Shown piece after piece: positions 33,651 through 47,154 of a stretch of DNA of 64,000 nucleotides. This DNA comes from Marsupella aquatica (lineage: Eukaryota > Marchantiophyta). Made by a program: the position numbers and the translations under genes. The notes below the pieces were generated by a model. It was not told the origin of the DNA. It searched no databases and saw nothing but the letters and a program-made list of their open reading frames with translations. The stretch covers positions 16,616,001 through 16,680,000 of the forward strand of contig OZ316892.1 in NCBI GenBank assembly GCA_973895155.1, in the 5' to 3' direction. Each line of letters opens with the position of its first letter. Positions within the stretch are counted from its first letter, which is position 1.

Positions 33651-35883
33651 CCTGCACCAACCAACTGCCGGCAGCCACCTCTCACAGATCCGGCAGCATT
33701 TGATGCAATTCCCATGACTTATAGAACTAAATGAATAATTACTGTATTTGAAAGATCTTGCAAATAAATTGTTGTCAACGACAAAGAGTAATAGTACTTG
33801 AAATGCATTATTTTATGGTAATCCTAGTTGAAGATAAAGTTCTTCTCTGCACATTTGCCCAACTTCACTTCCACAATAGCCAGTTACTAACTGGAATTTT
33901 TTTATGTTCAAGATAAGTGAGAGTTGCCTGCTAAAACTGTTTTAAGCTTGGTTGTCTCATTTACAACTGTGGGATTCTGACCAACAAAAGTCTCATAATA
34001 ATAATTTTGCCTAATAAGTAGTTTATGACTAGCAAATCTTTAATAAGTTGAGTGAGCAAGTACATTTCCCCCTTTTGGAATGACATTGCAGTACTCCACA
34101 TAACTACCAACTGTAACAAAATGGGACTGGAAGTAGATGCATGGTAGCTATGGATTGATATACACAAGCTCGGAGATTCTCTTATTTTGTCTCTCATATA
34201 TGATTGTTGCAAGGCTAACTTTGCTTGGAATCTCCTGATTGTTGCCAGGTGTACCAAAATGATTCAATAGAATGGAAGATAAAATCTGTACGCATATCAT
34301 ATCAAGTAACAGGATGCTAGTAATGTGCAAGAAAGGGTCTGCCAAAATACCCTGGCCTAGTTGTAAGCGAGATGAGATTCTTTCCTTCTGCCCGTAACCA
34401 CTTGCCACTGCTTACAAGCTTGTATCTGGTTAAACTATTAATCATATCATTTTAGATTAATTAAAGGATACTTTGCTGTAGTTAAAGGATTAAATAGGTT
34501 GGGATGATTGGTACATATCGGGTACATTCCCTCCACTTCTTTTTGGTACATAAGTTTGCTGGCTGAGTGAAGTGGATCCTGTTTCCGGGTTGGGCTTTTT
34601 GTTTTTCCACAGTGTGATATGTATTACAACCACAAACAAGACAGACTATTCTGTTGTTGTTTCTTTACGGACCCCCCATGAAAGGTCCCTTGCAAAATTT
34701 GGGACTCCACAGCACGCCATGACATGGCGTGCTGCAAACAAGAACAGATTTGTTCCCAAATTAAAATAACTCCTCCTTTCGTGTTTGTGACAAATTTTGG
34801 GTAAAATTTGGGGCGCCATGCCGTAAAATAGAATGTAATTTTATTTGACATAACCATTTTAGTTACCATTTCTTCTTATTGAGTAAAAACATAAGATAAG
34901 TGATAAATAGCTGGATATTTGCAACAATTAAAACGGTGCCAAAATTATGGCAACCGTAACCAACTCTGCATTTGGTAGTAGGCAAGCAAAGTATCGTGAA
35001 AGCTGGTTGTTCCTAGAGTCGTGGACTGAAAGACGGAGAGCAGTATCAAACAGTCCACACCACACATTGAAGCATTCTACAAGTAGGTCGTGGGAGAAAC
35101 TGAAAGCAACAACACAATGATAGACATTAAAGGATTTTGAAGTCCACAAATCTCCAAGAATCCGGAGGCATGAGCACCAGCTATTACTTAGTCCATCAAA
35201 CCAGCAAAATCAATCAAATCATGAACAGACTGAGCGATGGAGAGAAACAATCCGGAGTCAATGCTAAGAGAAAATAGGACAAATTTGAGACAAACTGAAA
35301 GGGATTCTAGAACAAAAAAAGCAACAAACTGGGTAATTGATCAAATCATAAACATAGTGTAGAGTTGTGGCTCAATCAAGAAACTGGTTGAGAGATTGAT
35401 TTTGAGAGGGAGAGAGAGAGAAGAGAGATGCGGTGCAGAGCTCTATCAAGTAGAATTCAATCAGAGTGTCTTGGTCTGGTCAGTGGTCGATCTGGTGTCA
35501 TTAGCGTATCGAGGCAGCCAGTGGAGAAAAGGAGAGGAGACGGAGGTTACATAGAATCAATCCTGATGTAGGCTATGCATTGTCCGAATCCGAGTGAGCT
35601 GCGCTGTTGTGTGGATGGGTGGAATTTGTGATGGGATTAATTTTCTGGGTTATCTAATTAGAGAGCATCGGTGGTCAAAATGTTAAACAAGATATCTTCT
35701 AAGCTGCGAACTAATTGGCAGTAGTCAGGGTTCCACTACCTAATTTGCCAACCAAAGTGGGTTTTAGTATCATTGTGAGATGTTGTAAAAAGGATGTTGT
35801 ATCTAAGTAATCTCCAAATAATTGGTAGACAGTTTGGACAACCTTGCTCTGGATCACGAAACCACAGGAAGGAAAGAATACAA

Positions 35884-36031
35884 TGTACAAGAAGTTAGTA
35901 ACGGGTAGTGCCTCGTATAACATTGGATGGGGCCCACTACAGGCTGCCACCTGTACATGTACAAGAAGTTAGTAAAGGGTAGTGCCTAGTATAACAGGGG
36001 ACGGGACCCACTGCAGGCTGCCACCTGTATA
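35884..36031. repeat. tandem duplication, 74 bp x 2
   Basis: TGTACAAGAAGTTAGTAA starts at 35884 and 35958; both units end with AGGCTGCCACCTGTA. Few differences, so fairly recent. Confidence 0.85.
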
Positions 36032-37017
36032 ATTACACCTTGTGATGTTGTACTTTATTGTATGATGTGCTTGCTGGGTTCTTGCTTTTAGTCGATGACA
36101 CATCTGGTGAGACCTGTTTGTGGCATGGCATAACCCCCCGCATAACCCTTTATGTATATGGTAAACTCCTGTTTACAGAGCATTGTGTGCTATAATGCCC
36201 CCCAAAATGAGAGTTTCATAATGTGCCCATAAATCTCTGGTAACAAGATCTTGATACACTTGGTCTAATCTGAGAATTTTCTTTTAATTAACTTTTAGTA
36301 AAAGTAGAGAACAATCTCCATAAAGAGTTGATCCAAATCTTGACAATGCATTCTTTGCAATGAATTCCCCAAAGCATACAAAGAGAGAGATTTCGGGCAT
36401 TGATGAGTTTGCCAACCAGCAGGCTACTTCATTACTATGAGGTGTAGAGCCAGCTGTACATTGAGCTGCCTTTTTGTGTGCCTTGCTGCGTGGTGATTGA
36501 GCATGATGTCAGATGTCCGCTCTAATCCCCATTATGGTGATGAGCTAGCCCTTTATCATCAACTACTATAATAAGGAGGGATTTGCTTGATGCGACCCCA
36601 ATATGAAATGTGGTACTTGTTAGGACTCCTGAGTGATCCACACCATTAATTGAACTTGAATCAACGGACCCAAAACTTCAGGGTCTCATCAAGCAAATTC
36701 CTCTTATAATAAGTGATCCCGGGAAAGTTTCTTCCTCGTCCCTTTCCAAAATTGAGAAAGGAGGGAACAGGCCACTACTCTTAGATGTATTTCGGTGTTT
36801 TTGACATCCTTGGATTGAATGAAAGGGGGTACCCGATGGATATACTTTCTTCTCCAGTAAACACTGACAAGATACATGTCCTAGGTAAGTATTTTGTAGC
36901 ATATTGGTACAAGAGCTTTTTTACTTTTTGCTATGGAGGAGACAGGGATTTTCATTTTTCTTCAGGATAAGTTTGTTTTACCGTCCCAGTGTTTTTATTC
37001 TCATTTTAAATCATGTT

Positions 37018-37112
37018 GGAGGGTTGGAGAGAGGGAGGCAAGGAGGGAGAGTGGAAGGGGACAAAGGGAGGGCACAAGAAAGGGGAAGAAAGAAAAAAAA
37101 GGGACCACAAAA
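37018..37112. repeat. purine-rich (GA) tract
   Basis: About 90 bases almost entirely A and G on the plus strand (GGAGAGAGGGAGGCAAGGAG and on). Open frames on several registers here are compositional. Confidence 0.8.
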
Positions 37113-38130
37113 ATACTCTCCCTCCATATCGTGCAGGGCGACCACGCCTGATCCTGAGACATCCTGGTTGCTGTCCCCCGTCTTGTGCCCCCACCCTCCG
37201 AATGACAAAATGGCTGCAATGACAATTGTACAACACTTTGGGCATTGGGTTATATAGCATGTTAATAATATAAATGGTCATGGTCAAGCACTATAATAAG
37301 TAATCCCACCCAAATGATAGGTAACTATGATCTTTTTTAGGAAATGAGTTTTGAGCAGGACTCTATCCTGAGTTTTTTTATGAGTATTGGATTGGCCAAA
37401 TTTTAGTGGCAGGCGAGCGGGTTTCCACATTGAATTGTCAAAGCGTTGTCAAAAGAATGATTGCGTGCACAACTTTGGGTGCACAAGAATGCCTCAGACT
37501 TTAACCAAAGTTTTACTACTCAATGTCTGACTCCAAATATGTACAACACAAAAATTGCACGACTCAATTTTGTTTCAGAATTGAGTGCGGTTGTACTGAA
37601 ACAGTGTAATAATTCTGTTTATCCTCTCTGTCACAGTCTTTCTAAGTATGATTGTGTTTCCGCTTTCTTGAGAGTGACTTTGATGCTAGGATTGGTAATG
37701 GTAATGTATTATAAGCCTGGGGACCATGAAAGTCAAAGGAGCTGCACAAAAAAAAAATACATGCAAAGAAATGAGCAATCAAAAGAAATTTCTCAAAAGA
37801 GTATCAATCTAGCCTCTATCAACTAAGGACCTAAAATGTAATCAAAGATGTTCCAAATCTTCTCTCTCTTCTCTATCGATCAATTGTTAAGATAAATCTA
37901 CCAAGTTGCTGAGGGGGTAGACTAAACAATGCATACATATCTTTCACCAAGATCTGACATGCCAATCTTACACACATAAAACTTGCAAGCAATGAAAACA
38001 TGATATTCATTCTGTATACTAGAACTATCACAGAGTTGACGAACCCTACTTTTCTTCTCAATACCTTTCCATCTCCCTGGTTCTACTTGAAGATGGTGTG
38101 AACTGAGTCCATAGCGAGCATCATATGTCT

Positions 38131-38227
38131 AAGCTATACTCAAATAGTACTAGATAGATATTATCGTTCTCCATATTTCTCAAAGCTATACTCAAATAGT
38201 ACTAGATAGGTATTCTTGTTCTCCATA
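38131..38227. repeat. tandem duplication, 52 bp x 2
   Basis: AAGCTATACTCAAATAGTAC starts at 38131 and 38183, each copy ending in GTTCTCCATA. Confidence 0.85.
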
Positions 38228-39917
38228 GGATTCACATCCCTCGTGTAGTATTGCAGCTAGGATCATGCCAGAGTTTGTGCACAACCCTTTGTTCAAGTGT
38301 TAATCTAAAATTTGTTGGGTGTGTTGGGCCATTCATGTTCAGGAAATTCTCGAGGAGACTGATGAGTGTCCCATAGGAAATCAATCCCCGTCCTCCACCC
38401 TGTTGAGAGATTTGAAATCTAGAGACCCTACATTTATATAGCTAACATCGAACCTTGGTAAATTGCAGGAGATCGGATCTTTGTCCTGTAGGAAAATAGT
38501 GTAAACGCGACATCCCATGCCTGATTCCCTAAGAATGGATCCGATGATGGGTAAAGAGGATACGGGTTACGGACAAAAGGTGGGAAAACTGAGGTGCCAA
38601 CCCAACAAGCAGACTTGAATTCTAGTAAACTCTTTCATCAGAGAAGGGATCGACGACCCGAATGCAAACCTCCAATTGCCTGTGGACAAGGGGATGGCCT
38701 CAAAAGCTAGTACAACTGAAAGTACCAGAGCAGAGGAATTTGGCCGAAAGAGGAGGCCTACAAGCTCCAGCCGTTGTACTCACCTGATCAAGAGGATCTC
38801 TGCTCGTCTCCTTGCTTACGTTCAATCAGGTTGTATTATGTATTCAGGTCCCAGAATGATATCTCTGAATGTAATCTCGTGAATGAAGTCAATTTGTTGC
38901 GAGGTGGGGCCAGGCATCGATAGACTCACCAAAGTCCACTGGCGGAGAAGGCAATCGGGGAATATCTTCAGAAGTCATGAACCAACAACATCTATATGGG
39001 ACGACGGAGTGGGACGGAGAAATATTTGGGTTGGTCGTCGATCTCGAATCGCCTCTCGTCCTGGCACCTTCGGCAGGGTTAATGAACTCCTCACTGAGGT
39101 GGCCTCTGTCATCTTCAATTTCAGGCATGTTTCAACGTTCGTCAGAATGTTACTTGCTTGGTGAGTGTCCCTTCAGATTTGTAAATGTCCACTCAGAATC
39201 TTGTCTAGTCTAGAACTCGACTTCGAATTGATTTCGAGGTCTCTCACCAACGGTGCGCTTCTAGATTCCTTTACTTTTATGGATGCCTAGCTCCTGGGAT
39301 GGAGTATTCTCTCAGATTGCCGGGATCTCTTCAGAACAAATCTTCGGCAAATTAGTTGTATGGAGTTTCAGATCCTCTCAACCCTCACTCTCCAGTATCA
39401 CAACCGCTTCCATTGCTACTATTTGACTGTTTTAGGTCTCCGATTCCGAAACAGTAGCATGAATTGCTTTTTCAAGGCATGATCTTTCAACCCCGAGGTT
39501 TCCTCGTGTCCTTCCGAGGAGACGCCGCAACACTTGCTTACATGTTCACCTAAAAGTCTCTGTTTATCATCATCATAATCATTGACTTCCTTTGGCTACT
39601 TAGTCCATCGCTCAAAACCCCAATAAAACCCGTTTTTCATGTGAGAGCGGCGGTTTACAGGTACGAGGATTACCTACAGTAGGTGGGTCCAGTGACTCGA
39701 AAACCAACTTGGCGTTACACTTCAGTGTAAAACGCCCACCTCTTCGCAGGGGGCCAGATGAGCAGTAAGGAGAAAAGATGACTATCCAGTTCCTTTGTAC
39801 CAAAGCAGACCTGGAGTCTATTAGACAATTTGACCTAATAAACTCCCTCTCAATTGCAAAGTGGGCCCTGCCAATGTATCCACCAACATAATAGTTGAAA
39901 TTGTAACCACACAAGGA

Positions 39918-39971
39918 GTTGCAGGCATCTTGGGCATTGTTTGCGTTGCAGGCATCTTGTGCATTGTTTGC
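39918..39971. repeat. 27-bp tandem duplication
   Basis: TTGCAGGCATCTTG.GCATTG repeats twice with one difference. Confidence 0.8.
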
Positions 39972-40548
39972 GATGAATCAGCAGCAAACCACCTTTATGG
40001 TGGTTGCTTTGCAGCTTGGGACATAAACCTCTCATGATCTTTCAGCACTCCTAGTAGCAATCAACCAATGTGGCAGCAACTTTCAATTCTCACGTTCTGT
40101 GTGGACGGCATCGACTAGTTACGCCTAAAACAGCAGTGTCAAGTGGTCGTTCCAGAATGCATTGCTGGAAGCGAGTAATGGCCCTCAAGTCACATTGATA
40201 CAATTATATATGTCGCTTTTCAACTACACTAGGTGCCCACTACAAACACATCTACCGTAAATAAAATCAACAGCCTTTCTAATTTTCCCGAACCCAAGTC
40301 TGAAACCATGGCACTAACATGGCTCTTCCTTAAACCCTAGACCCCAAACCCTTTTCTCAACCGAGGCCCAGCACCAGCATCCACAGCTCGAATTTGGAGA
40401 ATGGTCAGAGTAGTTATTTGTAACATCATCAGAAGTGTACGGGCATGGAAATCAGCTCTCCTTGATTTGGTCTTCAGAAATACTCGTGTTAACAATCAGA
40501 ATTCTAATTAATTTTAGATCCTAGGAATTGAGATCCTAGGATTTGCTA

Positions 40549-42925
40549 CTACTTGATAGCTGCATTCAAAATCTCCAAACTTGACTTGGAAAGTGCTTGC
40601 ATTTGATCCTTGCTGTATACAGGGGTGGCGAAGACCACTGTCAATGTCAATTCGGGGCCAGGTATGAGAGTCCCTGCCAAGCAAAAGCATGGTCCAATGC
40701 CGTGCATGGATGAACATGGCCCAAAAGTGCCTGCCAAGTCCAACTTGTCGACATTCTTCCATTGGGCATCCATAGGTCCATCAATGAACACTGAGAATAA
40801 TGCTATTCGAAGGGACGTCCTTTGTGTTAAGCTTGGACGCTTGAGGACCTGTTCCAAATGCACAGGTGAGCAGAAGTCAGGATTCCAGACACTTCATGTT
40901 TTAAGCAAGTGCTTTTCTATTATTGCATTACACAAGGTACTTGGACGAGATGTTCACAAGACAACATGGTTACTTCAAAAGCAACGGATAAACGTTACCT
41001 GCCCGAAGAGCATATTGATTACAGGAAAGCTCAGTAAACTGTTTCAGTTTGCCCAGTTCCTTTTCAGTTGACGGTGAAACACTGCGTGCCAAGTCCCAGA
41101 AACTTATATCACTTTTCACTTGCTCATCTTGAGAGATGCCGGCCGTGTAGTTCCTAAGGCCCAGTGATCCGATTTCCGGCTCAAAGTAAGGTCGGCAATC
41201 CATTAAGCTGCTCTTGACAATGTCAACGACGACTACTGTAGTAAGCATTTAGTCCGAAACACGATTAATGTATGTAAGTCAACTAAAGAAGTTTAGCAGA
41301 GACACAAACAGTTTGTCAACCTCCTTGGGACATTAGACAATATCCTCACCATCCATTATACTCTAGAGCTGTGATCACTGGACCCAATTTCTAGCGAGAA
41401 GCAAAGTCCAGCTACCTCCCATCTAGAATGAGACCTATTGGAATTGACGCAATGTTACGCAACTTGCTGTTGACCTCCTCAGTTCTCAAGATGAGATGAG
41501 TACGTAGCAGTCTGAGCCTAGCACCCAGCACCCTTGAATATCTACTAATACAAAGCGTCTACTGTAGAGAACCCTTCTAGCAAGGAAATCCTGACTGATA
41601 AAAGGTGGAGTCAGAGAAGTACGTTGTGAAGCCAAACTTGTCCAGCTTTTTGTCTTTGAGCTCGTTGAGAAAGGCAGCCGACAATGCTGCTCCATAAGTA
41701 GATTTCTCCTCCTTGCTGCGCACAAGCAACGCAGCTGTTCCTGATACACAGAGTGGGAGCAAAGCTTTGTGTGGGAACGACAGATACCAAGAGAAAAAAT
41801 CAGCTCATAGGTTTCAAGGTGTTGTTACCTCTACCCTGGTTGGACGTTATCTAACTATCGCTATTTCATGATAGAAAGATGGCGCAGCACTCCTGATATT
41901 GCCTACGAGGACTTCCGATGTCTTTATTGGCACACCGTAATCCATGATCGATCTATCGATGGAAATGAGTTCAATTTCTGAAAATGGGCATCCATCTGGG
42001 AAAACATGCATGATCCCATAAGATGCTCGCCTTAATAAGTAATCTTTACAATCCATTGATGAAATCGGTGAAGGGTCGACGTTGCAGCAGGACACAAGTT
42101 TGACACAGTGCGTAGTACTGACCTTCTTTGCCCAGTGTATACGTCAAGATCTCACTGTTGTAGGCAGGTTGCTTAGGTTCAGCTGAAGGGAAACATCGCG
42201 AACTTATTGGCTGACATTGCATACAAGACAGTATCGAGTCCCTTCTGAAAGAAACTCTTCACAACTTTGCCCTTAGGAATTATGTCCTCGAAAGGTGGAA
42301 GGAGCTCGTTCGTTCCTGGGGCCTCTGGCAGGTGAGGAACCTTCCCATTGACGACAGCATTCAAGGCCGTGATGAAACTCTGCGAAATGTTGGGAACAGA
42401 AGGTCTATCCAACGGGCCGCCGTTGAACTTGAGATGATGATGGTTCTTTGCGGCGACTCCTGTTCGTTGTAGACGTGAATTCTGAAGATGTTCACTGTCC
42501 CACTTATCTTTCCGGACACATTCCGGCGGTGCATTAAGCTCTTGTTTCGCAAGGCTCACGAGAGTGACGCTGAGCTTATGGTCCGGGCTGTTGTCTCCTG
42601 GAAGGACTAGCATACCATCGGTGATACTCGTATGTTCTAGCAATGGCCACGTAAATTCTTTGACCGTTGGGGCACTGGGTGTCTGTGGAGCAGTGTATGC
42701 AAGCCTGCCTTCCGGAGTCTCCACAATCTGGGTCCTGAGGATGGCGTACTGGCCCTGCACTTCTCGGGCCGCCTCGGGTACGAGCTTCACTACATTTGTC
42801 TTTAGAGTGATGCCGACCAACTGCAGCCCTGTCCCGGCGGCTGCGGCCTTCGTCCAGTTCTCTTCCGTCGTCCCAAGCACTCTTCCACTCTTGGAATCCA
42901 CTCCCGGACCAACGCTTGGAGCCAA
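40549..42925 (-). pseudogene. condensation-domain (HXXXD-type) acyltransferase relative, probably frameshifted
   Basis: Exon pieces read like a plant acyltransferase-like family with the chloramphenicol-acetyltransferase/condensation fold. Piece 1 (42925-42123) holds RVLGTTEENWTKAAAAGTGL and LPPFEDIIPKGK. Piece 2 (41740 to about 41630) holds EEKSTYGAALSAAFLNELK. Piece 3 (41235-40999) holds VVVVDIVKSSLMDCRPYFEP and FWDLARSV. Piece 4 (about 40850-40549) holds SLRIALFSVF, SSMHGIGPCF and a C-terminal helix. The piece 1-2 splice (donor after 42123, acceptor before 41740) joins in frame. However, a one-base excess breaks piece 1 near 42180, residues near 42500-42420 read better in another frame, and joins 2-3 and 3-4 are each out by one base under GT-AG rules. 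The HXXXD histidine is not visible in the expected place (N..GPLDR). There is no ATG in piece 1, so a first exon upstream is missing. It is either a decaying gene or a locus with consensus errors. Substrate unknown. Confidence 0.6.
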
Positions 42926-45225
42926 TACTATTGCTGGCTAGTCAAAGTGCCTGGAAACTACAGGTAATAGGCGGGCAAAGTGGCCAAGGATAAATTCCAC
43001 CGCAATTCACAGGATAGCTTTGACGAACATGATAGCAGATGGACCTCGAATCAACAAACGCACCAAGCATCTCAGCGACATCGGCTACTTCGTGGACTTG
43101 ACAATTATTTATTCAAATTCACCTCATATGACAGTCATCGCCACGAGAGTCTTGGGATTTCGTTTACTGAAATTCTCATAAGGCTGGGGGTCTTCATGCT
43201 GTTGTACAATGTGGCAGTGAAACGCAAAGGACAACATGGAACATGCAGACCGATTGAACAAGGTCTACTACAAACTTCCTCCGATCTACGCAGTTGGAAG
43301 ACGTCATGGAAGACGTCATGAATAGGTGAAAGGGAAAATCTACAAAAGATAGATGAAATCTTGGGTAAATTAGGTTGGTGGCGACGAATGGATTGGCGAG
43401 GACTTCCTTGTTTGAGTAACTTTGGCACAGACCGGATCGAGACTGAGAAGAAGGTCCATCGACAACTTATGCTATAAACATCCTGAAATTCCAACTAGAA
43501 ACAAGAAAATGGCACCGAGACACAGTGGAGAGCGTAGACCGTAAGTGAAACAGGTACGCTGTCAGTCAACCAATGGGCATGATGCCAGATGACCACAATG
43601 GATGCAAGATCACAATACCGCGGTTACTGCCAGTCCCTGCATGCGCAACTAGGAACCCAGCGGGTACAATGCTCCATTTATGGCTGTGATGAAACCTTGC
43701 TTTTAACGAAGTCTTAAAAATGAGGAGCGCCTGCTTGCGTGTGCACCGCGGATGACAAGTACCTCTCCGGCAACCCGATAACCAGAGATTGACAGATAAG
43801 CCACAAAAATATGAGCGCCGTAGTTTTCCCCCTCGCACGGGAATCTTGCGGCTCAGCTGTAGACCCGGCCCTATACTAAATCATCACCAGACCTCGCATT
43901 CCAAAAAATCAAGTCTTGGAATTGAAACAGGCGAGCCCGATTGCGTGGCTTCTGCAAGTCAGATGTCAAATCTCTCCACGGCAACCCAGTCCACAAGAAG
44001 AATAAACGAGGAAAGGCAGAGATTTGAGTACCATACTCCATAAATGTTCCATGCATCCACACACATCTAATGTTCTCAATAACTCAGCAGTAGCTTGTCA
44101 ATCGAATACATGAAGGGACGTTCTGATCGGGGCAACATGAACGTATGTTACGGGGAAGATCTTACTATGAGAGCTCACGCAATTTGGATCACTCCTAAGC
44201 TTTGATTATGCGACTGTGTGCACTGCAGGTACTGCGGCCAGGCCTAAAGTAATAAGGTCGACAGCTTCAGTTGGATTACTAAGGAAAGCGATGCGACACC
44301 CTGGCGACGCCGCATTGTACGATGGGCAGTTTAGAGTTAATTCCTAAGATAGATCGGAGGTGAACTGTCTATTAGCTCAGTTTTGGATGTGCCTCAAAAG
44401 ATTGTCTTCGACTAAAACTAACCTCTGTGAGAGTAACAGAAGTGGGCGTGGCGTCGTCAAGCTGCCAAATGCTTCGAATCTAACACTCACCTAAGTGTGA
44501 CAGTAACAGAAGTTGAGCGTCGTCGAGCTGCCAAACGCTTCGAATCGATTTCCCGGGATTCTCGTAGGTAACTCTATGTAAGAGATCAGGGAAATAATGT
44601 TCACGGATAACTCAGTAGAAAAGAACGGTCTACACATACGAGAGCAGATTTAAGGAGAAACGTGAGTTTAGGTCATTCATTCCTTCATTGGGTGGTGAGA
44701 AATCAAGAGAAGACGAGTGCGCAAGCTAACCAAGATCACAGTTCAGCTGTAGGAGAAGATTCAATTCACTCAAAAAACACTCAATCCAGTAGGGCAGGGC
44801 AGTGTCCTTCGGTCATTTGTCATATGCATGATGATTATAGCATGTTCATCCTAATACATGCCTATTTTGACTTGTCCAAAAAAATTTGAAACAACCAATA
44901 TAAGAGTTCATATGAGGAGACAAATTTGACTAGTTTATGAAACACAAATATTGAAAGAATGATTATAAGAAAAGTTAATAGAAACATGCAAACCTTTTAG
45001 AAAGTGAGAGCAATACCTACTTTTGTTCCTTTTCAATTTTCTGCTCTATTGGGAGGGGCTCTTTATTTAGTTGACACCAGCCTGTTAAAGCACAAAACTT
45101 TATAACCAAGGACATATAAGCTGCATCAAATATTAGAATCCTAGTTGCCTGGTTGAAGAGTCCAACATTCTCATGCAAGTAAGGAAAAATTCACTTAAAA
45201 TGATAAATAAAATAGAGGAAATATT
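42926..45225. other. intergenic DNA, no gene recognised
   Basis: Probably includes the missing first exon and promoter of the acyltransferase relative; neither could be placed. A doubled GAAGACGTCATG lies at about 43299-43321. Confidence 0.5.
44432..44548. repeat. imperfect direct duplication, about 70 bp apart
   Basis: AGTAACAGAAGT...GTCGTC.AGCTGCCAAA.GCTTCGAATC starts at 44432 and 44502. Confidence 0.75.
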
Positions 45226-45598
45226 GAACTTAAAGCTGGGATAGACACAAACGTTTGAGAAAAAGCCCCGATGGACAAACACAACCTGGATGGACACAGA
45301 ACAAACTTAAGATGTGCTTGTATAACATGCTTTTCACTTGTGCTCCAATGGTGACCTGTAAGGAGCTGTCGGGCCGGGAGCAGGAGGTTTTTGGTTGTTT
45401 CTTCCCATAGTCTATCCAGGCAGGAGCAACGGAGGAGGTTAGACGTACTTAACTTAATGTCAATCTTGGTTAGCTTCCGTTCATAAGACACTTGTAATCC
45501 ATTTTGGGTGTCATTAGGGATTGGTGTTACAGTGTCAATAGGCTGTGTCCATCCAGGTTGTCCCTACAAACGTTTGTGTCTATCCTGGCTTTAAGTTC
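45226..45598. mobile_element. 373-bp inverted-repeat transposon (MITE) with 9-bp target duplication
   Basis: Ends are inverted: GAACTTAAAGCTGGGATAGA at the left and the reverse complement of GAACTTAAAGCCAGGATAGA at the right. The pairing runs about 32 bases with two mismatches and resumes inside at CAACCTGGATGGACACAG. Both sides are flanked by GGAAATATT (45217-45225 and 45599-45607). A 9-bp duplication is characteristic of Mutator-type transposons. No coding capacity, so it would need a transposase in trans. The class is inferred from duplication length. Confidence 0.85.
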
Positions 45599-46784
45599 GG
45601 AAATATTGGAACCTAATAAAAACTAAGGAAATGACAAAATTAAAGGGGCTGGAATAATGATTAAACTCTAAGTAATACATGGCAAAAGCACAGGTTAGAG
45701 CAGATTGACATAAAAATATATTCATTTGCAAGCAATTTGGATAAGACAAGATAGTGAAAGAGTGTCCCGCCATATAGCACCCTCAAAAAATGACTAAAGA
45801 ATACTGCCCTACTGGTCCACTCAATCCCTGCACCCCCAGTAGAGCAGCGGCGCCCTGTAGAAAGGACCCAACATTGACTGCATTCAAGTAGGTGGTGTAA
45901 CTGAGTTTAAGAACATTTGGCAGTTCAACATACAGGCCTGGTTAAGTCTACAACTCATCATTGGTGTCCAAGATGTCCAGAAAAATACAAGAGGGGCCTG
46001 GTTAGGTCCTTTGTTATATTTGCTATAAATTAACCCCACATCTCAACTTGAAGTCTTCCCCTAGATTTCCATTTGTATTTTGAAAGCACTTTATCTAGCA
46101 GAATAAGTGACAAGAGTGCACTTTATCTAGCAGGATACTTCATGAGACTATCAGGGATGAATTCTCACTTTGGTCTCACCCTTTTGAAAATTTTGTGTGG
46201 GACACAAAGTCCATGAACACCCGCCCTCTTTAGGAGACCTCTCAAATAAAGCCTACAGGATCTCTAGTTTGGAGAATAACCTAGTTGGGGGTGTTACCCT
46301 GCAGATTTATGTTATGGCAATTGAATTGATGTGTTTGTCTAGATCACCAGCTCAGGAATTGATAGGTTTAAGTTAAGACAAACACATGGAGTGTTCACAT
46401 TGTGGAGTCTAGCCTTCACATTGTCTGATTTCATGATTTGGATTGATTAAGTACATTTTACACCAAGAAAATTATCATTAGTAACAATCCCTAGCTCCAC
46501 TCAAGGCCTCCTTTCTAAAGTCCCTCCTGTCTAAAGGGAAGAAGCCTCTAGACCCTGACTCTCAGCATAACTAAAAGTGTGGGGTCTCTAGACCACTAAA
46601 GACCATGACTCTCTAGCATCACTCAAAGTGGGGGTGAAGCTCTAGACCATGAATCTGGTCATAACTGAAAGTGGGGGTCTCTAAACCTTGACTCTGGGGC
46701 ATCACTGCAATTGGGGTCTCTGGGGTCTCTAGGCAGGGACTCTACGGCACACCAGAAAGTGGAGTTTTGGGGGCATACCCGTAA
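45599..46784. other. intergenic DNA
   Basis: No gene seen. From about 46530 a loosely repeated theme (GGGGTCTCTAGACC...GACTCT...CATCACTNAAAGTGG) recurs four or five times up to the Harbinger insertion. Confidence 0.5.
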
Positions 46785-47154
46785 GAGCATCTCCACCGGG
46801 ACCTGCAAACAGCCCCGTAACCTCCATTCCTGGGAAATAGCGGCTTGGTTTTCCGGATACACACTCCACCGCCACCCCGCAACCTCCATTTCATTTACGG
46901 TGTCCCCTCAAGTTGCTGACCGCGACCGCCAGATTTGGTCGCGTTGGCGGTCGGGGCCTGGAACCTCCAAATCGAGACCCAAATGAATCAACGATGGAAA
47001 CTGCTACACGCGTTGCCATCGTAGGGTGGGTGGCAAAGACTTCCTGCTCGGTCACTTTCCCGCGGTGGACTGGCATTTGTCGTGCGAAACTGCAAATCCT
47101 CGTGCAAAAGCACTGTTGCACGAATCTCGTGTCTAGCAGGATCAACATATAAGA

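Larger units (their letters stand above)
33651..40540. other. intergenic DNA, no gene recognised
   Basis: AT-rich with scattered short frames lacking domains. It contains the small repeats listed separately. From about 38.6 kb the composition becomes more balanced, but no coding exon could be supported. Confidence 0.6.

Noticed and set aside
36904-37287. Several overlapping frames over the GA-rich tract
   Set aside because: All registers are open because of composition; no domain is seen.
41847-42095. Open minus frame containing HVFPDG, a perfect HXXXDG-like motif
   Set aside because: It lies inside the intron whose donor (after 42123) and acceptor (before 41740) join the acyltransferase pieces in frame, and its flanking residues do not fit the family, so the motif is probably coincidental.
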